Both the position numbers and the translations under genes were made by a program. The notes below the pieces were generated by a model that saw only the letters and a program-made list of their open reading frames with translations, did no database searches and was not told where the DNA came from. This document shows positions 26,403 through 34,575 of a stretch of 64,000 nucleotides of DNA, piece after piece. The stretch's first letter is position 1; each line of letters begins with the position of its first letter. The stretch is from Bacillota bacterium (lineage in GTDB: Bacteria; Bacillota; Clostridia; Lachnospirales; Lachnospiraceae): assembly GCA_023416695.1 (NCBI GenBank), contig JAEZGY010000023.1:15767-79766 (forward strand), read 5' to 3'.

Positions 26403-26589
26403 TTAGTTAGAATAAGGGGTACCAAAAACAATCTCATATCGTTTCTTATTTATGCCATCTATGGCTTTCCACCTATTCAATGGATATGATCTATCATTGA
26501 TATATCTTATTCTTCCTCTGATATAGTGCCCCTTTTCCAACCACCAGGCACCAATATGTATTTAATAAAATTCTTAATCCTTTATCCAT
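26403..26589 (-). pseudogene. Possible small frameshifted gene
   Basis: ATG 26589 follows AAGGAGGAGTCT and reads MDKGLRILLNTYW, but closes after 31 codons. In the next frame an uninterrupted stretch of about 50 codons (GAWWLEKGHYIRG ... KRYEIVFGTPYSN) overlaps it and ends at TAA 26403. The second stretch looks coding in composition but has no start. One base change near 26520-26550 would join them into a protein of about 62 residues. I recognise no family. This lies in the 440-bp interval 26386-26826, which otherwise shows only the plus-strand promoter at 26760. Confidence 0.35.
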
Positions 26590-26759
26590 AGACTCCTCCT
26601 TATGTGGTCATGGCGGGGACATATGATAATGCAATTGCATAAGTTTACAGTTACCAGTATTATACTTTTGTTTTTTTCTATATTCAACTATAAATACCGT
26701 TCAACTTTATTTCCTCGCACACTTAATTACCCCCTTGCTATTACAGCCAGTACTTCCAA

Positions 26760-26788
26760 TTGACATTTCTATAGTTTTCTTCCATAAT
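26760..26788 (+). promoter_or_regulatory. Sigma-A promoter of the lipoprotein gene
   Basis: TTGACA (26760-26765), a 17-bp spacer, CATAAT (26783-26788), then AAGGAG at 26815 and ATG 26827. Consensus -35 and correct spacing. Confidence 0.65.
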
Positions 26789-26826
26789 ATGTATATAAAT
26801 GCATATTACATAATAAGGAGCTGTTT

Positions 26827-27327
26827 ATGAAAAATTCTTTTCTCTTAACTGTTGTAATTCTTAGTATTATACTTACCTCCTCATGCTCAAGTAATAAAGA
26901 AGCTAAGGCGTCCCCAAGAACTAATGTCCTATTTACTGTATCTGATTTAACTGACGAGGAGTTTCAATCTATTGGTACGGGGGAATTAGTGAATCCTACA
27001 AAGAATGATTTTAAGAATATCCATCTCATTGTGGAAACCCAAAATTTCAATGATACAAACAAGGCCAAGATTACTATACCAGTTTTTAATAATATTCTGA
27101 TCAAAGATAAGCAAAACAGGTATTGGTATGGTTCAGGTTTTGATCAGAACCCAACAAAGGAACTTACTACATCGGAACGTGACTTTGTCTTTTATTCCAA
27201 GGGTCTAAAAGATACTAAGGCCATCAAGGATTACTTTACTGGGATAGAGGTTATCATCTCTTGGCAGGAAGAGAATGACACCATTACTATGCACTATGAC
27301 CTAGGTGAGCTCATTATGTTTAAATAA
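26827..27327 (+). CDS. Hypothetical lipoprotein
   Basis: The 166-residue protein has a signal peptide and lipobox (ILTSSC, Cys at about 20), followed by a soluble domain of about 140 residues with no family I recognise. It has its own promoter and a strong terminator, so it is monocistronic, on the opposite strand from its neighbours. AAGGAG precedes ATG 26827. Confidence 0.75.
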   Translation: MKNSFLLTVVILSIILTSSCSSNKEAKASPRTNVLFTVSDLTDEEFQSIGTGELVNPTKNDFKNIHLIVETQNFNDTNKAKITIPVFNNILIKDKQNRYWYGSGFDQNPTKELTTSERDFVFYSKGLKDTKAIKDYFTGIEVIISWQEENDTITMHYDLGELIMFK

Positions 27328-27331
27328 AACA

Positions 27332-27365
27332 AATGGCTATGGCATTAAAAAATGCCATAGCCATT
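27332..27365. terminator. Bidirectional terminator
   Basis: A 15-bp perfect stem (AATGGCTATGGCATT and its complement) with a 4-nt loop, followed by CTTTT on the plus strand. It lies between the lipoprotein and PadR genes, which converge, and serves both. Confidence 0.85.
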
Positions 27366-27387
27366 CTTTTATCTAATATATTGGCAA

Positions 27388-27921
27388 CTACCCCTTTAGC
27401 TGAGTAATTGCATTTTCAGCCCATTCCACACACATCTTATAGTATCTATAACCAAAATCCGCAGAAATGTCCCAATAAAGCTTGCTTTGATCTGAATGAG
27501 GTGATGAACTGATATAATTTTTAATCGGTTCCATTGTCTCAAGAACCGCTTTCATATCTTCCTTAAATTTATCTAACATCTGTATGGTATTTTCCCTGCC
27601 TTGTTCAGCAGAAAAGAAAACCCTCATTAGAAAGGAGCTACGAATTAATGTCTCTTGAGATCCACCTTCTAATAACCATTTCAAAAATTCCTTTTTCCCC
27701 TCTTCTGTGATATGATAAATCTTCTTATTTGGTTTATCATACTGGACTACTACCTCACTCCGAGCCAATCCGTCTGCTTCCAGTTTATTTAACTCACGAT
27801 ATATCTGACTTATTTGTGCACTCCAAAAGAATGCCAAAGACTCATTAAAAAAGGTATTTACATCATAACCAGTTTGTGGCTCATAATTTAATAATCCTAG
27901 AATTCCATATTTGAGTGACAT
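27388..27921 (-). CDS. PadR family transcriptional regulator
   Basis: The 177-residue regulator has an N-terminal winged helix (LKYGILGLLNYEPQTGYDV, then SQIYRELNKLEADGL and the wing KKIYHITEEGKKEF) and a C-terminal helical dimerisation domain, the PadR subfamily-1 plan. It lies 23 bp after the alpha/beta hydrolase in the same transcript. The perfect inverted repeat in front of that hydrolase (29093-29138) is its likely operator, giving autorepression (inference). Confidence 0.9.
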   Translation of the reverse strand: MSLKYGILGLLNYEPQTGYDVNTFFNESLAFFWSAQISQIYRELNKLEADGLARSEVVVQYDKPNKKIYHITEEGKKEFLKWLLEGGSQETLIRSSFLMRVFFSAEQGRENTIQMLDKFKEDMKAVLETMEPIKNYISSSPHSDQSKLYWDISADFGYRYYKMCVEWAENAITQLKG

Positions 27922-27944
27922 GGTATCATTCCTTTATCCTATAT

Positions 27945-29081
27945 TTAAGAATCGAGCAATTCTCCAGATAGTAACTCACTTATAAGTTCCGTATAAGCAG
28001 CATTTTCATCACTAAAGATACAGCAATGTTTTGCATTCATAGAAGTATACAGATATTTTACTTTACTATCAACCGCATCATAAAATTGTTTTTGGTCCTC
28101 ATAAGATAGTATTTCATCACCTTCTGTTGCAAACATAAGAAATGGTATTTTTGCATTCTTGGCAGTGATAGCCGCTTCTCCGTCATCAAAGGTAAAACCC
28201 AAAAAGGATTTTGTAAATTCATTGCAGACTTGATAAGTTTCATCAATATATTGCTCTTCACAGTAATTCTTAATACCACTATAAAACATTTGCTTCATAC
28301 TGACAACAGGACAATCTAAAATTGCATAATCTACATATTCCTCTGCATCACTCACACCCATTAAGGATAATACTGCTGCACCACCCATTGATTTACCATA
28401 TATCACAATCTTCTTCTCTTCATCAAGCTCTTTATCAATATATTTCACATAGTCAAATAAATCATTTTTTTCCCATATGCCATATGTAGTAAGAACTGCG
28501 GTATTATCTCCTGAACAACGTTGGTCATACTGAAGGACGTTGTATCCTAAACTAAGGAAAAGGTCAACCTGCTCATTGTTCCCACGACGATTCTGTCCAG
28601 CACCATGTACCATAATCACTGTATCACAGTTCTTATGGCCGTTTATAATATAATCTGCAGGAATAGTGTGTCCATCAAAGGAAGATGTAAGCTCAATGTT
28701 TTCAACAGTATAGTTTTTCTTATACTTTTCTATATTCTGCTCAGTTATCTTACTCTGGGAGTTGTTATACAGATTTAAGTACAAAGGAACTGCCATCATG
28801 CACGTAGAATACGCCTCTTCTCCGAACTTCTTAATAAATTCAGCTCTGTTCTTCACTGTGATCCCTAATGTTTTCTCTTGATAGGTTAACGGCTTAGCAA
28901 GTGCCTCATTCTGCTGATTCGTCTCATCTTGGTTATCTTGCTTATCCGTACTTGCCGTAGCCTTTGCACTATTCTCGGTATCTCTTTTGGTATCCCCACT
29001 GACCATAGGCTCTTCATTCTTTGCACAACTACCTAGTACGAACATCACTAATAACATCAATACACCTAATTTTCTTTTCAT
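27945..29081 (-). CDS. Secreted alpha/beta-hydrolase lipoprotein
   Basis: The 378-residue protein has a lipoprotein signal peptide (VLGSC, Cys 19), a Ser/Thr/Gln-rich linker to about 60, and an alpha/beta-hydrolase domain: oxyanion-hole segment MVHGAGQNRRG, nucleophile elbow YGKSMGG (Ser 231), Asp in the late strand and His in MNAKHCCIF. It would act outside the membrane on an ester or peptide. AAAGGAG precedes ATG 29081. It is expressed with the PadR gene under a promoter covered by a 14-bp inverted repeat. Confidence 0.9.
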   Translation of the reverse strand: MKRKLGVLMLLVMFVLGSCAKNEEPMVSGDTKRDTENSAKATASTDKQDNQDETNQQNEALAKPLTYQEKTLGITVKNRAEFIKKFGEEAYSTCMMAVPLYLNLYNNSQSKITEQNIEKYKKNYTVENIELTSSFDGHTIPADYIINGHKNCDTVIMVHGAGQNRRGNNEQVDLFLSLGYNVLQYDQRCSGDNTAVLTTYGIWEKNDLFDYVKYIDKELDEEKKIVIYGKSMGGAAVLSLMGVSDAEEYVDYAILDCPVVSMKQMFYSGIKNYCEEQYIDETYQVCNEFTKSFLGFTFDDGEAAITAKNAKIPFLMFATEGDEILSYEDQKQFYDAVDSKVKYLYTSMNAKHCCIFSDENAAYTELISELLSGELLDS

Positions 29082-29092
29082 CTTTTATCTCC

Positions 29093-29138
29093 TTTACATA
29101 TTCTACTTGTATAATATTGTACTTGTAGAATATGTAAA
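29093..29138 (-). promoter_or_regulatory. 14-bp perfect inverted repeat, probable PadR operator
   Basis: TTTACATATTCTAC (29093-29106) and GTAGAATATGTAAA (29125-29138) are exact complements 18 bp apart. A minus-strand promoter (TTGACT at 29144-29139, 16 bp, TACAAT) is threaded through it, so binding would block polymerase. It is located 12 bp upstream of the hydrolase-padR unit. Confidence 0.75.
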
Positions 29139-29153
29139 GTCAATACTAAATTA

Positions 29154-29900
29154 TCATTCCCATTTAAATAATCGAATTGCTACCCCTAAGCAAATAACTG
29201 CTACGATTAACAAAATGCAGATGGAAGGAAGTACATTGCCCACAGGAAGGCCTAAAATAGAGGCCTTTAAGATTTTGATTCCCTGGGTAAGTGGCATGAT
29301 ATCTGCCACCTTCTGCATCCCACTTGGCATGATTTCATATGGTAAAGTGGCTCCTGAGAAAATCAACATAGGAAAATACAAGATACTGGCCAAGACACCT
29401 GCGCTCTTTGAGTTTTTCGCAACTCCTCCTACCATGATTCCAAGACAAAACATAGAGAACATGACTAGAATCCAACCGAGAAGAAACTGGAGAACACTTC
29501 CCTGAATCCGTAGATCAAAAAACAGTACTGCACAGACAAATAAGGTCACTAAGGATACCGCTGCATATAAGATATAGATACTTATCTGAACGAAGAGGAG
29601 TAAGCTAGGCTTTACTGGTGTCACTTGAAATCTTTTCAAAATATGTTTTTCTCTATAGTCAGAGATTACTAGGGGTAACCCCATAACCCCTCCCGCACAG
29701 ATGGCTATGGAAGCCAGCGCACCAAAGGATTGTTCTAAAAATGTATATTCAGCACCTTCAAAGGCAGGTTTCGTTCCATAGATTACTCCAAGTGCCACAA
29801 GTACTACAAGGGGCATCATCACTGCAAAAATCAACATATCCATTCCTCGAAGGGAAAGTCTTGCTTCCGTTTTTAACATTTCTCTATAGGCTTTCATCAT
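29154..29900 (-). CDS. ABC-2 type transporter permease
   Basis: A 248-residue membrane protein with six helices: cytoplasmic start KAYREMLKTEARLSLRG, a helix at about 25-45, DYREKHILKRFQVTP as the conserved loop, and four later helices. It partners the ATPase just upstream, overlapping its end by 17 bp. Start: ATG 29900 with GAGGAGG six bases before it, inside the ATPase gene; frames extending further upstream are not initiated. Exporter of unknown substrate. Confidence 0.85.
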   Translation of the reverse strand: MMKAYREMLKTEARLSLRGMDMLIFAVMMPLVVLVALGVIYGTKPAFEGAEYTFLEQSFGALASIAICAGGVMGLPLVISDYREKHILKRFQVTPVKPSLLLFVQISIYILYAAVSLVTLFVCAVLFFDLRIQGSVLQFLLGWILVMFSMFCLGIMVGGVAKNSKSAGVLASILYFPMLIFSGATLPYEIMPSGMQKVADIMPLTQGIKILKASILGLPVGNVLPSICILLIVAVICLGVAIRLFKWE

Positions 29901-30618
29901 CAACAACCTCCTCGTCACTATACCAAAGATATGCGTCCTCAAGCTTGTCATACGGGCTATGAGCAATGGCTTCTTTGACAGTTCCCATAAATGCTACATG
30001 TCCCTTTTTCAAAATGCAGATGGTATCACATAAAAGCTCCACCTCATCCATAAAGTGAGAAGTTAAAAGCATGGTAATTCCCTGGGCTTTTAGCCCCTTC
30101 ATAATCTGCCATACATCCCTTCTTGCTCTGGCATCTAGCCCCGTCGTAAGTTCATCCAAAAATACTACCTCAGGATTTGGTAGTAGAGCGAGAATAATAA
30201 ATAGTCGTTGCTTTTGTCCTCCTGAAAGCTCCTTTACCAAGGTCTTTTCCTTATCTGCAATGCCAAACTTGTGTAGCAGCTCTTTGTAATCTAATGGGTG
30301 TCGATAAAGAGAGGCTGTTACTCTACATAGTTCCGCAACCCGAATATTTTCCTGGTATTTTGCTTCTTGAAATTGAACCCCTACCTGCTCATATAGCTTC
30401 TTTCTGTTAAGCCTTGGATCCATTCCTAGAATTGAAACTTCTCCACTGTCCATGGCTTTTGTGCCGAGGATACATTCTATGGTTGTGCTTTTACCAGCAC
30501 CATTGGCACCCAGTAATCCAAAGATGCTTCCTTTACTAACAGAAAAACTAAGGTTACTTACTGCTTTTCGTGAACCATATGATTTTGACAAATTAGTCAC
30601 TTTAATTACTTGTTCCAT
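29884..30618 (-). CDS. ABC transporter ATP-binding protein
   Basis: The 244-residue ATPase has Walker A GANGAGKST, signature LSGGQKQRL, Walker B VVFLDELTTGLD (Leu replaces the usual Pro after Asp-Glu) and switch LTSHFMDEV. Start: ATG 30618 preceded by AAGGAGGGACAAA; ATG 30639, seven codons earlier, would contain this ribosome binding site in its coding sequence and is rejected. It is preceded by a terminator at the end of the tandem MerR regulator gene, so expression may depend on read-through or on a promoter inside merR. Confidence 0.92.
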   Translation of the reverse strand: MEQVIKVTNLSKSYGSRKAVSNLSFSVSKGSIFGLLGANGAGKSTTIECILGTKAMDSGEVSILGMDPRLNRKKLYEQVGVQFQEAKYQENIRVAELCRVTASLYRHPLDYKELLHKFGIADKEKTLVKELSGGQKQRLFIILALLPNPEVVFLDELTTGLDARARRDVWQIMKGLKAQGITMLLTSHFMDEVELLCDTICILKKGHVAFMGTVKEAIAHSPYDKLEDAYLWYSDEEVVDDESL

Positions 30619-30640
30619 TTTGTCCCTCCTTATTTTCATA

Positions 30641-30675
30641 AAAAAACAATAACACCAAACAAAAGTCTGGTGTTA
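30641..30675 (-). terminator. Terminator between MerR regulator and ABC transporter
   Basis: TAACACCA-10 nt-TGGTGTTA followed by TTGTTTTTTT on the minus strand. The left arm begins on the stop codon of the regulator, and the U-run ends just before the ABC ATPase ribosome binding site. Confidence 0.75.
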
Positions 30676-31431
30676 AAGTGGAGGGTTTTTAAATTTATTT
30701 TTCATTTCCATCAGCATAGATAACATAATAAACGCATTTTCTTTGGCCTTACATAAAGAAATCGTTAGCTTGTCACAAACAGAGATAATATCTTCATTCT
30801 CCTTTGGCGTGTTCAAAATCTCTGCAATATCTACAGTAGAATCTATCTCCAGTTCGTTTAATGCTCGAAGAATAGAGGATAGCGAGTAGTTAGCGCATCG
30901 AAGAGTCCTAATAATTTTAAGCCTTCTTATCTCATTGTCCGTATACACTCGATAACCATTTTCCCTACGCTTTACCTTTATTAGGCCATTCATTTCCCAA
31001 TTTCTAAGAGTATCCATAGTAATACCAAGAAACTCAGATACCTCTTTGCGTTTAAGAAAATGTTGATTTTCTGGCGTGTTATGACTTAATAGCTGATTAA
31101 CTATGTCAATTGCTTCCTTGGTATTGTCCATTTCTCTATCCAAAGAGGTAATGTATTCCTCTGTCATACGAATAGCTTCAGAAAATTGACACTTAGCTGC
31201 AGTTTTTATGATAGAAATGGCATGTTCTCGTAAGCCATTTTGCAGCACTTCTATCTGAAATGCTGTTCTTGCAAGTTTAAATTGGGCTATATGTAAGTCT
31301 GTAAAAACCCGATACCCATTATTCTTACGTAAAGGTTTTGAAATAAGCTCTACTTCCTCATATAGCCGGACGGTATTGGGATGTATCCCAATGGCCTTTG
31401 CTACCTCTGATGTTCTATAGGTCTTTTCCAT
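30673..31431 (-). CDS. MerR-family regulator with two HTH domains
   Basis: The 252-residue regulator carries two MerR winged helices. The first, at residues 6-60, has TSEVAKAIGIHPNTVRLYEE and NNGYRVFTD. The second, at about 128-180, has RKEVSEFLGITMDTLRNWE and ENGYRVYTD. Helical segments lie between and after them. Normal MerR proteins have one such domain and dimerise, so this resembles a single-chain version. It lies 6 bp after a GNAT gene and directly upstream of an ABC exporter, its likely target. No ligand domain is recognisable. Confidence 0.88.
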   Translation of the reverse strand: MEKTYRTSEVAKAIGIHPNTVRLYEEVELISKPLRKNNGYRVFTDLHIAQFKLARTAFQIEVLQNGLREHAISIIKTAAKCQFSEAIRMTEEYITSLDREMDNTKEAIDIVNQLLSHNTPENQHFLKRKEVSEFLGITMDTLRNWEMNGLIKVKRRENGYRVYTDNEIRRLKIIRTLRCANYSLSSILRALNELEIDSTVDIAEILNTPKENEDIISVCDKLTISLCKAKENAFIMLSMLMEMKNKFKNPPL

Positions 31432-31437
31432 ACACTT

Positions 31438-31992
31438 TCATCCTGTTATGTTTTCTTTGTTGACAAGCTCCCATTCCTCTTTTAAAATACCATACTCATA
31501 AGTATCTAACCAGATGGGATTGCCTTCCTTATCACATTTAAAGTAAATATTTTGTAGTAACGTTCCTTCTCTTCGCATTCCTAGCCTCTCTAATAAACGC
31601 CAGGATGGGGTATTAAGAGGATTGCACATGGCAACAACTCTTCTTGCCTTCCAATTATGAAACGCTTTTGTCAGTAGAGCTCTTGCAGCCTCTGTAGCAT
31701 AACCCTTCCCATGATAGGAAGCATTAAATACATAACCTAACTCCCATGTATCGAATTCTCCTTTTTGCAAATAGAGATTTCCAATGACCTTTCCTGTATC
31801 CTTCAAACAAACGGCAAAAAAGCATTCCATATTGGAACGACTCAGTGCTTCTTTCATAGCTCCCTCTTTTGTATAGACCTCATAAGGTTCAAAAGCAATA
31901 ACCTTAGGATCTGAAAGATACTCATATAAGTCCTCTCCGTCCTCTGGTTGAAAAGAACGAAGAAGTAAACGATTTGTTGTTATTGATTCCAT
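31438..31992 (-). CDS. GNAT acetyltransferase (RimJ/RimL type)
   Basis: A 184-residue GNAT of the Acetyltransf_3 branch. It begins ITTNRLLLRSFQPEDGEDLYEYL, with the acetyl-CoA loop YHGKGYATEAARALL and the C-terminal NTPSWRLLERLGMRREG. RimJ/L relatives acetylate protein N termini, spermidine or antibiotics. AAGGAG precedes ATG 31992. It is embedded in a run of small redox and acetylation genes on the minus strand. Confidence 0.9.
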   Translation of the reverse strand: MESITTNRLLLRSFQPEDGEDLYEYLSDPKVIAFEPYEVYTKEGAMKEALSRSNMECFFAVCLKDTGKVIGNLYLQKGEFDTWELGYVFNASYHGKGYATEAARALLTKAFHNWKARRVVAMCNPLNTPSWRLLERLGMRREGTLLQNIYFKCDKEGNPIWLDTYEYGILKEEWELVNKENITG

Positions 31993-32026
31993 AAGTCTCC
32001 TTCTAATACTATAACTCTATAAATTA

Positions 32027-32476
32027 TTATAATCCTTTATAAAATGATACTGCTTCCTTACAGTCTTTCTCGTCAGGATGCTTCTTATGAATACCACCCA
32101 TTAGTTTAAATGGTCCATAACAATCCCATCCGTTGCAGTAGTAACTTCCTAATACAGTAGCTTGAGCTTCCTTTAAAAGCTCACCAAATGCATCAAATAC
32201 CTTTTGGTTATTGCCCCCTCCTCCGGTTGCCACAAGAAAGGTCTCTTTTCCTTTTAATTCATCTTTATGACTTTCTATATATTTATATAGACCAGGTGCA
32301 AACTTTGCATGATAGATACCTGAAGCAAAACCAATGCGTTCATAATCTGCTAAGTTAATCGTATCTACTTCCTGAATAGGTACAAGGCCTACCTGACACT
32401 GTTCTTTTATAGCTTCTAATACCTTCTTTGTATTGTTGCGATGTTCAGAATAATAGATAATCACTGCTTTTGACAT
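32027..32476 (-). CDS. Flavodoxin
   Basis: A 149-residue flavodoxin-like protein. The FMN phosphate loop region reads VIIYYSEHRNNTKKV (an S-x-x-x-N-T variant of the usual T-x-T-x-x-T). The 60s loop (GFASGIYHAKFAP) and 90s loop (LVATGGGGNNQKV) are present. It is a one-electron carrier for reductases. AAGGAGG precedes ATG 32476. It lies 32 bp after the PNPOx-like gene, a plausible redox partner. Confidence 0.85.
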   Translation of the reverse strand: MSKAVIIYYSEHRNNTKKVLEAIKEQCQVGLVPIQEVDTINLADYERIGFASGIYHAKFAPGLYKYIESHKDELKGKETFLVATGGGGNNQKVFDAFGELLKEAQATVLGSYYCNGWDCYGPFKLMGGIHKKHPDEKDCKEAVSFYKGL

Positions 32477-32508
32477 TATACTACCTCCTTATTAATACTA
32501 AATAATTT

Positions 32509-32988
32509 CTACTTCCTTGCTACCATACGTTTCTTACCTGTCATCTGTTGTACAATAAGCTTCATTACAGTGGTACGATCTATGATGGCTTCATTATATT
32601 GAAAGTCTCCTGCATGATACTGTCCCATAAGAATATCTAATGCTTCCTTCTTCTTGTCATAGTCTGTCACAATTTCCATTCGTCCTCTTCCTATAACACA
32701 CTCATATTCCATGGTGCAATTGCCAGTATCCTCTTCTAGCACCAGCCTATGGGAACAGTCCATCTCGAAACTAGCACGAGGATCTCTAGCAATTAATTGA
32801 TACTTAGTGCCTTCGGTAGCTCCGTGAAAATATAATACAACCTGACCCTCTTCTATACCAAAACCAAAATTCAGTGGTAATATGTACGGATATTCTTCAT
32901 CATGTAATGCAACTCGACAGACCTCGCATTTCTTTATGACTTCTATGATGTTTTCTAATTCCTTTATCTCTCTGTCACTTCTTCTCAT
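32509..32988 (-). CDS. Pyridoxamine 5'-phosphate oxidase-like flavin protein
   Basis: The 159-residue protein has the split-barrel fold of the PNPOx-like/NimA family: MRRSDREI, then VIKKCEVCRVALHDEEYPYILPLNFGF, then LYFHGATEGTKYQLI, a core characteristic of NimA-type flavin-binding proteins. Relatives reduce nitroimidazoles or bind FMN. The function here is not proven. GGAGGAG precedes ATG 32988, and the flavodoxin gene follows closely. Confidence 0.87.
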   Translation of the reverse strand: MRRSDREIKELENIIEVIKKCEVCRVALHDEEYPYILPLNFGFGIEEGQVVLYFHGATEGTKYQLIARDPRASFEMDCSHRLVLEEDTGNCTMEYECVIGRGRMEIVTDYDKKKEALDILMGQYHAGDFQYNEAIIDRTTVMKLIVQQMTGKKRMVARK

Positions 32989-33032
32989 ACAATCTTCTCC
33001 TCCTATATTCCCATTATGTGATGACTCTATTA

Positions 33033-33797
33033 TCAGATGACTGCTTTAAAAAATGGATAGCTCTTTTTAAACACGAAGCCTACTTTTTCTGCGGTATGCT
33101 TGGAACCTAGGTTCCCCATGTGACACTCCCAGGTCGGTGTCTTTCCAACTTCCAATACATACTGTATCATTTTTTTTGCTACAATAGCAGCCAAACCTTG
33201 CATTCGAAATGCTTCCTTGGTTTCAATTCCTATATCAATCTCATCATGACTAATGCCAGAAGAAAATGCTACTGAGGCAATCTCCTCTCCATATAAAAGG
33301 CAAAATCCTTTCCCCTTGTCTAAAAACTCAGACATAGAGTCCCAGGAAAAGCTAGGGATAATTTTCCCCTCTAATCTTGCTAACATGTCAGCATCCAGCT
33401 CCTTTAACTGAAATCCTGGAGGAATCGTAAAGGAAATATCTTTGCTTTCATCAAGTGAAAAGCGATACCGCTCCTGACGGATGATGTCAGGTTCTTTGGA
33501 GAAATACGCATCACATTGTGGGTTGTTATCTTCAATGATAAAACACTTCAAATTATTTTTCTGCCTACGAATTAGTTCTGCAGACTCTGTTAAAAATAAC
33601 TCATCTGGCTCCCCAAGTAAGTAGTAAAACCCACAGTAATGCCAGATTAGCGCACAGGTTGGATTCTCTACTGAATTCACGAAAACCTTTCCTGTCTGAA
33701 CTCCTTCTACCACAGAAAGTGGATACACCCGATTACTAGAGCTATGATCTGCTAAATGAACTACTTTGCTAAATTCAATAGTCGGTAAAGCAAACAA
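33033..33797 (-). CDS. GNAT acetyltransferase (ZmaR-like)
   Basis: The 254-residue protein is of the GNAT_acetyltran family, which includes the zwittermicin A resistance protein. The variable N-terminal half contains WHYCGFYYLLGEPDELF. The acetyl-CoA-binding half carries IDIGIETKEAFRMQGLAAIVAKK (motif A, RMQGLA) and LGSKHTAEKVGF. Start: TTG 33797 with GAGGTG upstream, 4 bp after the XRE gene stop. The target may be an antibiotic or metabolite (inference). Confidence 0.82.
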   Translation of the reverse strand: MFALPTIEFSKVVHLADHSSSNRVYPLSVVEGVQTGKVFVNSVENPTCALIWHYCGFYYLLGEPDELFLTESAELIRRQKNNLKCFIIEDNNPQCDAYFSKEPDIIRQERYRFSLDESKDISFTIPPGFQLKELDADMLARLEGKIIPSFSWDSMSEFLDKGKGFCLLYGEEIASVAFSSGISHDEIDIGIETKEAFRMQGLAAIVAKKMIQYVLEVGKTPTWECHMGNLGSKHTAEKVGFVFKKSYPFFKAVI

Positions 33798-33801
33798 GAT
33801 A

Positions 33802-34425
33802 TCACCTCTTCTTTTTTGATCTACGGCACGTAAATACTGTAGTGATTATAAGTACGACAAGGAAAAGCAATGTAAGTATGGCAACAATACCTCCCATGGT
33901 AAAGAAACCACCACCAAATGATGCTATATTATTAAGGCCATAAAGTACTGGATAGGGCATAAGAAAAACCCACAGGGTCCAAAAAACTACTAGTACAGGA
34001 TGCCTTTTTACTACGATAAATTCCAATCCGGAGATTAATAACAATACCCCTGCTATAATAGCAAGAATACAGTCCCCATTAGAGCTACTCATAATCATTC
34101 CAACTACCAGTAACACTCCACCTAAGGAAGCAAGAATGATGCCCACAATTTGCAAAGGGGAAATACGGCTTACGGTAGAAGTCATTTCTACAGGAGTGGA
34201 CTGTCTTACTGTCTGAGACACAGTTTCTTGTTCCTCTTTAATCAAATAATCCGTGGATACATGAAAAATATCACTTAACTGACTAATATAATTTAAATCC
34301 GGTGTAGATTGGCCAAGCTCCCATTTAGATATTGTCTGGCGAGTAACTCTAAGCTGTTCTGCTAACTGTTCCTGGGTAAGCCCCTCTTTCTTTCGTAAGC
34401 TAATTATCTTTTCATCAAGACTCAT
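33802..34425 (-). CDS. XRE-family HTH regulator with membrane domain
   Basis: The 207-residue protein has an N-terminal Xre helix-turn-helix (about 5-60: LRKKEGLTQEQLAEQLRVTR, QTISKWELGQSTPDL) followed by a linker and four membrane helices (about 95-195). It is a membrane-tethered DNA-binding protein, a plan common in Firmicutes stress regulators. Start: ATG 34425 with AAGGAG upstream; the earlier ATG 34473 adds 16 residues and has no ribosome binding site. It heads the run toward the ZmaR-like gene. Confidence 0.87.
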   Translation of the reverse strand: MSLDEKIISLRKKEGLTQEQLAEQLRVTRQTISKWELGQSTPDLNYISQLSDIFHVSTDYLIKEEQETVSQTVRQSTPVEMTSTVSRISPLQIVGIILASLGGVLLVVGMIMSSSNGDCILAIIAGVLLLISGLEFIVVKRHPVLVVFWTLWVFLMPYPVLYGLNNIASFGGGFFTMGGIVAILTLLFLVVLIITTVFTCRRSKKKR

Positions 34426-34575
34426 ACTGAATTTCTCCTTACTTATGGTTTTATTAAATACCTGTATATCCAAAGATATTTATCTATCCAATGTATCTCT
34501 TTGACACCACGTCGTCTACCAACCCACGTTGGAAATCACGCAACGAACCGTTGCAATGTATCATAACTCACTCAT

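Noticed and set aside
34498..34575. A plus-strand TTGACA near 34498 as a promoter
   Set aside because: No -10 element at proper spacing and no plus-strand gene follows.
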